Source: Caprella mutica (Eukaryota; Arthropoda; Malacostraca; Amphipoda; Caprellidae). From it: a stretch of 64,000 nt of DNA. This document shows, in pieces, positions 45,476-59,200 of this stretch (position 1 is the first letter of the stretch; each line of letters opens with the position of its first letter). The notes below the pieces were generated by a model. It did not search any database. It was not told the DNA's origin and saw nothing but the letters and a program-made list of their open reading frames with translations. The stretch covers positions 62,001 through 126,000 of the forward strand of contig CANNZV010001161.1 of the NCBI GenBank assembly GCA_947561585.1, given 5' to 3'. The position numbers and the translations under genes are program-made.

Positions 45476-47323
45476 TAAACCCCTACTAAAACTAATTAAT
45501 TAATTGTATACCTATTTGGTGATTTTTATTGGAAAACAAAGTATAACTCATCACGACAGACACTTTATAGCTTCTACCCTTTTGTTAAGTTTTCACTGTC
45601 TTTCTGACATTTAGATGTGTGTATGTTACATACAATCTCATGTTCGATAATATATCAACCTTATCCAAAGTATATTAGAGTTCATTTTATCAGAGCGATA
45701 GAGCCAAACTTGTTCGAAAGCTCTATGACGACCAGTGAATATAATAATACTAAATAAGATATAGACGTAAAGATATCAATAATGTAGGTTTAATTTCAAT
45801 CATTAAATTCTTGTGTAATTTTTTTGAAAGAATCTAACAAAAATAATCTTATTTTTGTAGAAACTAATACTTTTTGACAAGATTACGTAAGAATACGTAT
45901 AACAATTGAAATTAAATATGGTGGTATGCACTGAACGGGAAAGATCCTGCATACCTACGCGATGATCGCAATGAGAGTTTCTGTTCGACAACTGGGTTTT
46001 CACCTTATATCTTGTAAATTAATATAAACACTGAAGAAAACATGAACTTTTTGGCACAGAAGATAAAATTGAATCATTTTTATGTATAATAGATAGTTAA
46101 TTGTTTAATCTATTTTCTAGAGAAGTTTATTTTTATTGGTGTCACACGGTGCGTAATTACCCATGGAGGCGTGTAATCTTTATTATACCTTAGTGAGTTC
46201 ACTTCCTGTCGAGATATATGGGTTCATTCGTACAAATTTCCTTATTTAAAGCATGCAGAACAAAGCTGTTCATGGCCTCATACACCGCGAATTACCTCTG
46301 CAAATAACTCCAATGACCTCAAATTCAAAGGAACTGAAGATTGTTCCGAAAGAATGCGCAATGATATTGATAGCAAAATGATTGCAGTGTATATGAATGT
46401 GTATACACAGATAAAAAGAGTAAAGTATTTTAATAGCTATATAGTGAATGGATATGTTACAAGGGAGAGACTGTGAAGGAAATAAAGTTGAATTTATTGT
46501 AAAATATATATTCATATTTATGATATTTTGAAATATTTTAAATTGTGCAGAAATATAGATTTTTATTATTTGACTGAAGTTCTTTTCTATTTTATTTCCA
46601 TGAGCATGAATTTATATTCAACTATTGCATACTTCTGTTAATCCATTGATAATTCAAATAATATAATGTGTTTAGTATTAGGTATATTCAAATGAATTAT
46701 TATTATTATTAAGATGTACAAAAAATTATTATAATTAAATTTTAAAATAATATACCTATATCATTTTTATTCATTATAAAATACTATTTTTACTCTCAAC
46801 AGTCAAAACTATAATTTTTTTAATTATTAATATTTGCGTGACCCGCACCAATGATATTGCCAGAGATTGTTTTTCCATTTAACATGAGTCTCTAAATAAA
46901 AGTGTGACACACAGACAGACATACGCTACTCTTATTCTAGTATAGAATTAAGGGGATGTATGCACCAAACAAAAGAGGAAAGATTCAGCAACTATTAATG
47001 ATCAATAATGTAAAATTTACTTAGCCTCCATTTGGTCAATTGAAAATAATGTGAGTTGCTTGGTTAATTTGACTTTTCCTAGTTTAGAGTTCAAATAAAC
47101 CCGTACATTGAGGGTGGCCTTATATTGGGACAGCAAAATGTAGATGTGGCACATCAGCAAAGTTAAAGTTGAGCAACAGTGTACGGGTTAAGCTTGGTAT
47201 ATTCTAATCATTCTATTATTTTTATATTGTCGCGTTTATAATTAAAAAATAACTTTGTATACGTATTATTTTGTGCATAGACTCATAATTTTAGTCATGC
47301 CTTAAACCCCATAAATGATGTAT
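45476..47323. other. Unassigned AT-rich DNA
   Basis: Small open frames (45803-46003, 46270-46515) have no family signature; no array and no inverted-repeat element is seen. Confidence 0.5.
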
Positions 47324-47543
47324 AGGGTAAGGTACAAGTTTTCGGACGGTTCCACATTTTCGATCATATAAGAAAAAAGGTATATAATGATTATTTAACT
47401 TATTTTAATTCATACCCTGTACACCTGCAGGTAAAAATTTAATTTTCATTATTTAATTAAACTAAAAGGTAAAAATTAATTATTAGATAACTTTTTCTTT
47501 CGATTGAAAATGTGGAACCGTTCGATAACTTGGAATTTACCCA
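47324..47543. mobile_element. Fold-back MITE, family A
   Basis: Left AGGGTAAGGTACAAGTTTTC and GGTTCCACATTTTCGATCAT pair with the right arm AATGTGGAACCGTTCGATAA then TTTACCC. Confidence 0.8.
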
Positions 47544-48324
47544 ATGAAAAATATATACTACAGCTGGTAATTAAGATATGTAGAAAGTTATAATGTATAA
47601 TTATATTCAACCTCAGATCAAATAAATACTAAGAATTTCTTTAAATTAAAATGCTTCTTTTGCTTAATATTATATGTAATTACTTTGTATATACCTAATT
47701 AACTGTAATGATGCATATTATTTATATTAACTTTAATTACCATCTTTCATTACAATTTATAGCAGTTATATATTTCAGTAACATTTTTAAATCATTTTAT
47801 TACACATTTAAACGTTTCGATGTTTGTTGAAAAGTTTAAACTAAAGTTTATTTATAAAATAAATTATTTGTCAGTAATTGAGATATCTATATAATAATTA
47901 TCATTTATTATGTTTCGCGTACTTACGTTTTGCTTTTCAAAAGAAAAAGAAAAGTTTTTGACTCTGTTTATTAGATAAGGGTTATGAAAACTATAATAAA
48001 AAACTATGTAGAAAAGAATGTGAAGGCTATTATGCTAATAAATTGATTGAAAATTCAACCTTACGGAAAATAAAATAGGAAATAACTTCAGTATAATAAG
48101 AAAAATATTTCTGTCTATTTGAAAATATTTTTAAAATAATGTAGAATATTTTTTGTTGTTGTAATAATTACTGTACGTTAATTTATTCATGGGTCACAAA
48201 TTCTAAATTGTATATATAATGAAAAAAAGGGGAGGGGGTTTGGTTATCAGACTAAAGGTTTAAATTCTTCATTTCCAATCCTCCCTAAATGTCCCGAGAC
48301 TCCCTCTAGGTAGGACTTCTTTTT
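47544..48324. other. Unassigned AT-rich DNA
   Basis: Nothing recognised. Confidence 0.5.
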
Positions 48325-48430
48325 ACTCTTATCCATGGGTAAGCAGACTGACTGTGTAGGTCTCTTATCCATGGGTAAGCAGACTGACTGTGTAGGTCTC
48401 TTATCCATGGGTAAGCAGACTGAATGTGTA
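48325..48430. repeat. 36-bp tandem repeat, three copies
   Basis: The unit contains TATCCATGGGTAAGCAGACT and GACTGTGTAGGTCTCT. Confidence 0.9.
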
Positions 48431-49024
48431 CTGTGTAGGGTGTCTATTCTTGCCATCCATGCACTGGGTCGACACGGTTACCTGTGATAGCCGAATGGTG
48501 GACCTAGTGCATGGAGCGTACTAACATTCCCCTCTTCTACGAGGCCTTCCTCTCTCCATCCCAGGTACCATAAAATTATTCCCGGGGGAATTCCCTGGGG
48601 TTATTCCCTCAATTTTACCGGCGTTATCGAGTGGAAGCACCATTTTGACATTTTTGCGAAATGGGAATATCCCAAAATGATATCGAGGCAATAATGATGG
48701 GATTTAAATATATTATTTCTGGAATATTCCCTCCATATTAAGGGATGGGCGAGGAATACCGAAATTATTATTCCCTCGATAACAAGGGGATAAAATGGGA
48801 TAGTGAGAGGATATTCCCTCAATATCAAGGGAATCAAATAAAAATATTCCCTAAATCTTCTTTTGATTTTAAGAATAGAGCAAGGATAGTGAAAGAAGGA
48901 TACCAAAATTAATATTCCCTAGCATATAGTGCATATTTACGTTTGGCTTTATATGAATTAGTTTAATGATTCATATTGTTATATACCAATTTAATGGAAA
49001 GAAATGGAGAAGGTATGATGAAGT

Positions 49025-49098
49025 GGTGTTTCCGGGACGCGAACTCACAACTTGTTGTCTCCTGTTTGCGACGCTATCCACTCGACAATCCTGGACAT
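49025..49098 (-). repeat. tRNA-like sequence (tRNA-derived SINE head or tRNA pseudogene)
   Basis: On the minus strand TTGTCGAGTGGATAGCG fits the pol III A box (TRGCNNAGTGG, one or two mismatches), and 34 bases on GTGAGTTCGCGTCCCGG fits the B box (GGTTCGANTCC). Pairing of an acceptor stem is not evident, so it is not called a functional tRNA. Confidence 0.5.
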
Positions 49099-49234
49099 AG
49101 TAGAAGTAGGATTTCGAATGAACTTTATGCAATATGATAAATCGAGTGCATCTTAAAATTATCATCGATAAATAAAGTTCCATATTGCATGGATTATTTC
49201 TTTTTTCTTTAATAATCGTTTCCTTTATAATTCT

Positions 49235-49790
49235 TTAGGGGATCAACTAATTTTCAGTAATTCCTGGAATATTCCCTCGATATCGTTAGGGGGGTCAACT
49301 AATTTTCAGTAATTCCTAGAATATTCCCTCGCTATCGTTAGAGAATCAATCAATTTTCAGTAATTCCTAGAATATTCCCTCGCTATCGTTATAGAGAATC
49401 AACCAATTTTCAGTAATTCCTACAATATTCCTTCGCTATCGTTAGAGAATCAACCAATTTTCAGTAATTCCTGGAATAGTCCCTCGATATCGTTAGGAGA
49501 TCAACTAATTTTCAATAATTCCTAGAATATTCCCTCGATACCGTTAGGGGATTGACTAATTTTCACTAATTGCTGAATTATTCCCTCGATTCGTTAGGGG
49601 ATCTACTAATTCCTGGAATATTCCCTCGATATCGTTAGGGGATCAACTAATTTTCACTAATTACTGGAATATTCCCTCGATATCGTTAGGGGATCAACTA
49701 ATTTTCACTAATTCCTGGATTATTCCCTCGATATCGTTAGGGGATCAACTATTTTTCACTAATCCCTGGAATATTCCCTCAATATCATTT
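49235..49790. repeat. About 52-bp tandem array, about 10 copies
   Basis: Unit with GGGGATCAACTAATTTTCA, AATTCCTGGAATATTCCCTC and GATATCGTTA. Related GGAATATTCCCTC words also occur singly over 48570-48930 and 49790-49860, so the array is embedded in a larger unit. Confidence 0.92.
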
Positions 49791-50188
49791 TACGATAGCG
49801 GATAATGAAGGAATATATAGATATCAAGGAAATATTCCGGGAATATCTCAATGTTATCTGGGATGTCTCTTTGGATCACCTCGTAGTGGATAGGGACCAC
49901 TTTCAGACACATAAAATAATAATAGATACACAGAGTAGGAGTTGCTTTTTGTTGTGCGAGTAATTTATAATGAAGAAGTTTTTTTTCAGATTTTCTTTCA
50001 ATCATCAGATTCCTTCATTTTAAATCTCTCCTCCACCCACTTCCCCTCTATTTCTTTCCCCCCATCTAGTCTGTGCTTTGAACTCCCCCCCCCCTCTCCC
50101 TCACCTCCCCCATCTGAAGTTGATACGCTCCACCGCTGATGATCTAACACACCCTCCCCTCAAGTGGCTTTCCACCCCCCACTCCACC

Positions 50189-50252
50189 ATGACAGTCCGG
50201 TGGGAGAAGCTTTCCCCCGGGGAGTTTCAACAGCTTCAGGATCTTGCTTTTT
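50189..50252 (+). CDS. Dgk: DGK coding exon 1 (residues 1-22, split)
   Basis: MTVRWEKLSPGEFQQLQDLA, then F and the first base of Tyr22, before donor T|GTGAGTAAA. The upstream 150 bases are C-rich 5'UTR-like sequence. Tyr22 is restored only by joining to exon 2, which confirms the splice. Confidence 0.82.
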
Positions 50253-53200
50253 GTGAGTAAATTATTGTTATTATTAACACGCGGCCTGCCTCTCTACTGC
50301 GGCGAACCTCTTAAAAGAAGTCATTCATACTTTCACTATGTAGGTATTCATGGTAACTTAGAATATATAACTTAGATTATATTATCTAGGGTAACCTCCA
50401 AATTATTGGACGGTTCCACATTTTTATTATATATATAAAAGGAAAACAAAATATCATGCTATATATAATTATTATTAGTTAAATTTTATTAAATTTTACA
50501 AGAAAATATATATATATAGCAAATAAAATGGAAGTTGAAATTAAAAAATAAAATTCAAATACATATGATCGAAAATGTGGATTGTCTGATAAATCTGATC
50601 TTAGCCTAATTAACTTGTTGATAGTGTATGAATGAATTTAATGATAGTAATACCCTCTTATTACCGAACAATATCCTCTAATTACCGAACAATACCTTCT
50701 TATTACCGAACAATACCCTCTAATTACCGAACAATACCCTCTTATTACCGAACAATACCCTCTAATTACCGAACAATACCTTCTTATTACCGAACAATAC
50801 CCTCTAATTACCGAACAATACCCTCTTATTACCGAACAATACCCTCTAATTACCGAACAATACCCTCTTATTACCGAACAATACCCTCTAATTACCGAAC
50901 AATACCCTCTTATTACCGAACAATACCCTCTTATTTACAAACATTACACTCTTATTTACAAACAATACCCTCTTATTACCGAACAATACCCACTTGTTTA
51001 CGAACAATACTCTCTTATTACCGAACATCACCCTCTTATTACCGAGCAATACCCTCTTTTTACCGAACAATACCCTCTAATTACTGAACAATACCCTCTT
51101 ATTACCGAACAATACCATCTAATTACCGAACAATACCCTCTTATTACCGAAAAATACCCTCTTATTTACGAACAATACCCTCTTATTTACAAACAATACC
51201 CTCCTATTCACGAACAATACCCTCTTAATACCGAAGAATACCCTCTTATTTACGAACAATACCCTCTCATTTACGAACAATACCCTCTTATTAACGAACA
51301 GTACCCTCTTATTTACGAACAATACCCACTTATTTACGAACAATACCCTCTTATTACCGATCAATACCCACTTGTTTACGAACAATACTCTCTTATTACC
51401 GAACATCACCCTCTTATTACCGAGCAATACCCTCTTTTTACCGAACAATACCCTCTTATTACTGTACAATACTCTCTTATTACCGAACAAAACCCTCTTA
51501 ATACCGAACATCACCCTCTTAATACCGAACAGTACCCTCTCTTTACCGAACAATACCCTCTTTTTACCGAACAGTACCCTCTTTTTACCGAAGAATACCC
51601 TCTTATTACAGTACAATACCCTCTTTTTACCGAACAATACCCTCCTATTACCCTACGATACCCTCTTATTTCAGAACAATACCCTCTTATTTCCGAACAA
51701 TACCCTCTTATTACAGTATAATACCCTCTTAATACCTTACAATACCCTCTTTTTAACGAACAGTACCTTCTTAATACCGAACAATACTCTCTTATTACCG
51801 AACAATACCCTCTTATTACCGAACAATACCCTCTTATCACCGAACAATACCCTCTTATTACCGAACAATACTTCTTTTTACCGAACAATACCCTCTTATT
51901 ACCGAACAATACCCTCTTATCACCGAACAATACCCTCTTATTACCGAACAATACTTCTTTTTACCGTACAATATCCTCTTATTTACGAACAATACCTCTT
52001 ATTTACGAACAATATCCTCTTATTTACGAACAATACCTCTTTTTTACGAAAAATATCCTCTTATTTATGAACAATACCCTCTTATTACCAAATTGTACTC
52101 TCTTTTTTTATCAAACAATACCCTCTTTTCACCTAACAATACCCTCTTATTAACGAACAATACCCTCTTATCATCGAACAATACCCTCTTTTCACCTAAC
52201 AATACCCTCTTATTACCGAACAATACCCTCTTTTTACCAAATATTACCCTACTCCTCTTACCAATTAATAACATCTTTTTCCCCTCCCTCTTCATAATGT
52301 TTCCCCTCTTGTTACTCTTTTTCCCTCTTCCTTTTCATTTCCCTCTTTTCATCGTGTGCCAAACTCGCTAGCAACGATAAGGTTATATAAACCTGTGACG
52401 TCATTGCAGGGGGCGGGGCTTGGCAGTGACGTCAGCAGGCGTATCTGTTACGCTCTGGGGGGTAGGGGGTGAGGGTAGGAACAGGGGGGGGGTTATAAAC
52501 AGGGGGGGGGGGTTATCAATCATTGTGTTAAGTGAGCCTATATATATTTTATTGACATGTGCATAGTGTCAAGTATCTATTTAGTAATGGTGAAATTAAT
52601 TAAACTAGCTAATTAGATTTAATTTTAAATCAAGATTATTAACACAATTTACTAATTGAGTTATCATATAATATAATACATGTATCCATACGTATAAATA
52701 ACTCTTTGCAGTCCAGTTTGTTTTTTGTGTGATGGTACAGCGTCTGAAAATATCAACTCACTTATCCGGAGTTACGTGCCTAGAGACCATTTGTACAGCT
52801 TGCCTTGTACAGCCTGTGCTGTGCAGTATAGTCTGTGCTGTGCAGTATAGTCTGTGCTGTGCAGTATAGTCTGTGCTGTGCAGTACAATCTGTGCTGTAC
52901 AGTATAGTCTGTGCTGTGCAGTACAGCCTGTGCTGTGCAGTATAGTCTGTGCTGTGCAGTACAATCTGTGCTGTACAGTATAGTCTGTGCTGTGCAGTAC
53001 AGCCTGTGCTGTGCAGTATAGTCTGTGCTGTGCAGTACAATCTGTGCTGTGCAGTATAGTCTGTGCTGTTCAGTACAGCCTGTGCTGTGCAGTATAGTCT
53101 GTGCTGTGCAGTACAATCTGTGCTGTGCAGTATAGTCTGTGCTGTGCAGTATAGTCTGTGCTGTGCAGTACAGTCTGTGCTGTGCAGTACAATCTGTGCT

Positions 53201-56200
53201 GTGCAGTACAGCCTGTGCTGTGCAGTATAGTCTGTGCTGTGCAGTACAATCTGTGCTGTGCAGTATAGTCTGTGCTGTGCAGTACAGTCTGTGCTGTGCA
53301 GTATAGTCTGTGCTGTGCAGTACAGTCTGTGCTGTGCAGTATAGTCTGTGCTGTGCAATACAATCTGTGCTGTACAGTACAGTCTGTGCTGTACAGTACA
53401 GTCTGTGCTGTGCAATACAGTCTGTACAGTATAGTCTGTGCTGTACAGTACAGACTGTGAATTATTCGAAATGGAAATAAGTGACATTTGTTTTCTATGC
53501 TAATCAATTTAACGTCTAATTACAAAGAAAATATCTGCATTTTGATGTCTGGGAGAATGAAGCGCTTTCTCGTGTTTTTTCTTCTTCTCTGCTGAATGAT
53601 GATCATGTAAAACGCTATCATATATATATGCACTTAATACTCTCACATATGTACACTTAGTACACTTAATACTCTCACATATGTACACTTAGTACACTTA
53701 ATACTTTTATCTATTTACATTTAATACATTTAATACTTTTACGTATTTGCACTTAATACATTTAATACATTTACGTATTTACACTTAATACATTTGTAAA
53801 TAAATAAATTTTACTCAGCAGGAAGTCTTTTTCGATGACTCGTGCATTTGACTAATCAAATCGAGAAATCATTAATCATTCACTACTTTAAAGTTCACCC
53901 TGTAGTTACTAGTATCACAGTCATCTCGATGAAAAAGACACTGTATAAATCATAGCCCCCTTGGAGATGCTGTCACACTATATGTACGTGTCTTCATTTT
54001 TCTTACCGCTATTTGATACATGTATTCCCATTGGAAAAGATGCTATTCGTCTTAACCTGCTACAGTCACTTCTCTGCAACTTTGACATCTACATCTATGT
54101 AGAGTAAAGGGACCATATGCGAGTTGAACACCTGATGGAATTACATGAAGAAAAATAGGGTAGCTATTATCAATAGGTTATAAAAAAATAGGGCATATTT
54201 ATCAGATAAGGGGGCAGGGGGCGTAATTATCAGATAAGGGGGCAGGGGACATAATTATCAAATAAGGGGGCAGGGGGCGTAAATATCAGATAAGGGGGCA
54301 GGGGGCGTAATTATCAGATAAGGGGGCAGGGGACATAATTATCAAATAAGGGGGCAGGGGGCGTAATTATCAGATAAGGGGGCAGGGGGCATAATTATCA
54401 GATAAGGGGACAGAGGCGTAATTATCAGATAAGGGGGCAGGGGGCGTAATTATCAGATAAGGGGGCAGGGGCGTAATTATCAGATAAGGGGGCAGGGGGC
54501 GTAATTATCAGATAAGGGGGGCAGGGGGCGTAATTATCAGATAAGGGGGCAGGGGGCGTAATTGTCAGATAAGGGGGCAGGGGGCGTAATTATCAGATAA
54601 GGGGGCAGGGGTATAATAATCAGATAAGGGGGCAGGGGGCGTAATTATCAGATAAGGGGGCAGGGGTATAATAATCAGATAAGGGGGCAGGGGCGTAATT
54701 ATCAGATAAGGGGGCGGGGGGCGTAATTATCAGATAAGGGGGGCAGGGGTATAATAATCAGATAAGGGGGCAGGGGGCGTAATTATCAGATAAGGGGGCA
54801 GGGGTATAATAATCAGATCAGGGGGCAGGGGCGTAATTATCAGATAAGGGGGGCAGGGGTATAATAATCAGATAAGGGGGCAGGGGGCGTAATTATCAGA
54901 TAAGGGGGCAGGGCTATAATAATCAGATAAGGGGGCAGGGGCGTAATTATCAGATAAGGGGGCAGGGGGCGTAATTATCAGATAAGGGGGCAGGGGGCGT
55001 AATTATCAGATAAGGGGGCAGGGGTATAATAATCAGATAAGGGGGCAGGGGGCGTAATTATCAGATAAGGGGGCAGGGGTATAATAATCAGATAAGGGGG
55101 CAGGGGGCGTAATTATCAGATAAGGGGGCAGGGGGCGTTATTATCAGATAAGGGGGCAGGGGGCGTAATAATCAGATAAGGGGGCTTGGTTATTACCACA
55201 AAATAAGAATTAATATTATATGAGCATTATTTACATAACAAAGCTCTATAAGAGTTTCATTTTCCGTTGTCTCGATCTTATTAGTAAATATAGAAATAGT
55301 AAATTCTAAGGTTTTTATATTCTTATTTGACCGTATAGTTATTTTTATACAGTTATTTTAATGCTGTACACTCTTTACTGCTGTACACTCTTTACTACTG
55401 TACATTCATTACTACTGTACATGTTTTACCTTTACTGCTTTACACTCTTTACTGCTGTACATTCTTTACCTTTACTGCTGTACATTCTTTACCTTTACTG
55501 CTGTACATTCTTTACTACTGTACATTCTTTACTACTGTACATTCTTTACTACTGTACATTCTTTACTGCTGTACATTCTTTACCTTTACTGCTGTACATT
55601 CTTTACTACTGTACATTCTTTACTGCTGTACACTCTTTACTGCTTTACACTCTTTACTGCTGTACACTCTTCACTGCTTTACACTCTTTACTGCTTTACA
55701 CTCTTTACTGCTGTACATTCTTTACTGCTCTACATTCTTTACCTTTACTGCTGTACATTCTTTACTGCTGTACATTCTTTACTGCTGTACATTCTTTACT
55801 GCTGTACATTCTTTACTGCTGTACATTCTTTACTACTGTACATTCTTTACTGCTGTACACTCTTTACTGCTTTACACTTTTTACTGCTGTACACTCTTTA
55901 CTGCTTTACACTCTTTACTGCTTTACACTCTTTACTGCTGTACATTCTTTACTGCTTTACATTCTTTGCCTTTACTGCTGTACATTCTTTACTGCTGTAC
56001 ATTCTTTACTGCTGTACATTCTTTACTGCTGTACATTCTTTACTGCTGTACATTCTTTACTACTGTACATTCTTTACTGCTTTACACTCTTTACTGCTTT
56101 ACATTCTTTACTGCTGTACACTCTTTACTGCTTTACATTCTTTACTGCTTTGCACTCTTTACTGCTGTACATTCTTTTCTGCTGTACATTCTTACTGCTG

Positions 56201-59200
56201 TACATTCTTTACTGCTGTACATTCTTTACTGCTGTACATTACTGCTGTACATTCTTTACTGCTTTACACTCTTTACTGCTTTACATTCTTTACCTTTACT
56301 GCTGTACATTCTTTATTGCTTTACACTCTTTACTGCTTTACACTCTTTACTGCTTTACATTCTTTACTGCTTTACATTCTTTACTGCTTTAACCTTTACT
56401 CTAGCAGTCTGGATGTCAGTCGTTAGACTCATTACTAAGGGATAATGGCTAACAAATGACCTCTATATTCTTTAGAGACTTTAATACTATATACTTTAAA
56501 GACTTTAATACTATAGACTTTAAAGACTTAAATACTATAGACATTAAAGACTTTAATACTATAGACTTTAAAGACTTTAATACTATAGACTTTAAAGACT
56601 TTAATACTATAGACTTTAAATACTCTAATACTATATACTTTAAAGACTTTAATACTATAGACTTTAAAGATTTTAATGCTATAGACTTTAAAGACTTTAA
56701 TACTATAGACTTTAAAGACTTTAATACTATAGACTTTAAAGACTTTAATACTATAGACTTTAAAGACTTTAATACTATATACTTTAAAGACTTTAATACT
56801 ATAGACTTTAAAGATTTTAATGCTATAGACTTTAAAGATTTTAATGCTATAGACTTTAAAGACTTTAATACTATAGACTTTAAAGACTTTAATACTATAG
56901 ACTTTAAAGACTTTAATACTATAGACTTTAAAGATTTTAATGCTATAGACTTTAAAGACTTTAATACTATAGACTTTAAAGACTTTAATACTATAGACTT
57001 TAAAGACTTTAATACTATAGACTTTAAAGACTTTAATACTATAGACTTTAAAGACTTTAATACTATAGACTTTAAAGACTTTAATACTATAGACTTTAAA
57101 GACTTTAATACTATAGACTTTAAAGACTTTAATACTATAGACTTTAAAGACTTTAATACTATAGACTTTAAAGACTTTAATACTATAGACTTTAAAGACT
57201 TTAATGCTATAGACTTTAAAGACTTTAATGCTATAGACTTTAAAGACTTTAATACTATAGACTTTAAAGACTTTAATACTATAGACTTTAAAGACTTTAA
57301 TACTATAGACTTTAAAGACTTTAATACTATAGACTTTAAAGACTTTAATACTATAGACTTTAAAGACTTTAATACTATATACTTTAAAGACTTTAATACT
57401 ATAGACTTTAAAGATTTTAATACTATAGACTTTAAAGACTTTAATACTATAGACTTTAAAGATTTTAATGCTATAGACTTTAAAGACTTTAATACTATAG
57501 ACTTTAAAGATTTTAATACTATAGACTTTAAAGACTTTAATACTATAGACTTTAAAGATTTTAATGCTATAGACTTTAAAGACTTTAATACTATAGACTT
57601 TAAAGATTTTAATGCTATAGACTTTAAAGACTTTAATGCTATAGACTTTAAAGACTTTAATACTATAGACTTTAAAGACTTTAATACTATAGACTTTAAA
57701 GACTTTAATACTATAGACTTTAAAGACTTTAATACTATAGACTTTAAAGACTTTAATACTATAGACTTTAAAGATTTTAATGCTATAGACTTTAAAGACT
57801 TTAATGCTATAGACTTTAAAGACTTTAATACTATAGACTTTAAAGACTTTAATACTATAGACTTTAAAGATTTTAATACTATAGACTTTAAAGATTTTAA
57901 TGCTATAGACTTTAAAGACTTTAATGCTATAGACTTTAAAGACTTTAATACTATAGACTTTAAAGACTTTAATACTATAGACTTTAAAGATTTTAATACT
58001 ATAGACTTTAAAGATTTTAATGCTATAGACTTTAAAGACTTTAATACTATAGACTTTAAAGACTTTAATACTATAGACTTTAAAGACTTTAATACTATAG
58101 ACTTTAAAGACTTTAATACTATAGACTTTAAAGACTTTAATACTATAGACTTTAAAGATTTTAATGCTATAGACTTTAAAGACTTTAATACTATAGACTT
58201 TAAAGACTTTAATGCTATAGACTTTAAAGACTTTAATGCTATAGACTTTAAAGACTTTAATACTATAGACTTTAAAGACTTTAATACTATAGACTTTAAA
58301 GATTTTAATACTATAGACTTTAAAGATTTTAATGCTATAGACTTTAAAGATTTTAATACTATAGACTTTAAAGATTTTAATGCTATAGACTTTAAAGACT
58401 TTAATGCTATAGACTTTAAAGACTTTAATACTATAGACTTTAAAGACTTTAATACTATAGACTTTAAAGATTTTAATACTATAGACTTTAAAGATTTTAA
58501 TGCTATAGACTTTAAAGACTTTAATACTATAGACTTTAAAGACTTTAATACTATAGACTTTAAAGACTTTAATACTATAGACTTTAAAGACTTTAATACT
58601 ATAGACTTTAAAGATTTTAATGCTATAGACTTTAAAGACTTTAATACTATATACTTTAAAGACTTTAATACTATAGACTTTAAAGACTTAAATACTATAG
58701 ACTTTAAAGATTTTAATGCTATAGACTTTAAAGACTTTAATACTATAGACTTTAAAGACTTTAATACTATAGACTTTAAAGACTCTCTCTTGATATACAG
58801 TCTCCAACTTTTGTTTTATATCCAAGTCAGAGCTCTGTAATTCACTCTGATTGTTGTTGGTAAGTGTCGCTATTTTGTTTGTGGTTACATACAAGCTGTG
58901 TGCATTGGTGTCTGTCTAATCTAATCACATGTGCATAAAAATGACAACCTTATTTATGATGGTAAGTTACGAATTATCGGTCAGTTTCACATCTTCGGTC
59001 ATGTAATTAAAAACGATATATAATAATTATTTGTTTATAATTGGTATCCATGATACCAATAAAATTATTATTATATCCTTTTTTCTTCTATGACCGAAGA
59101 TCTTGAACTGACCAATAACTCGTAACTTACTCTACATCTGTCTAATATTTCATCTCGCTCGTTTATTTTTTATCTTTGTGCGATAAAACGTATCTATTTT

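Noticed and set aside
49025..49098. Functional tRNA gene
   Set aside because: Box motifs are present, but acceptor-stem pairing and a clear anticodon loop are not.
52780..53507. Minus-strand frames of 114-235 codons
   Set aside because: By-products of the 19-bp array; period not a multiple of three and no family signature.
56456..58840. 794-codon open frame as a real gene
   Set aside because: It is entirely a 24-bp satellite inside a DGK intron; the frame is open only because the unit lacks a stop and its length is a multiple of three.
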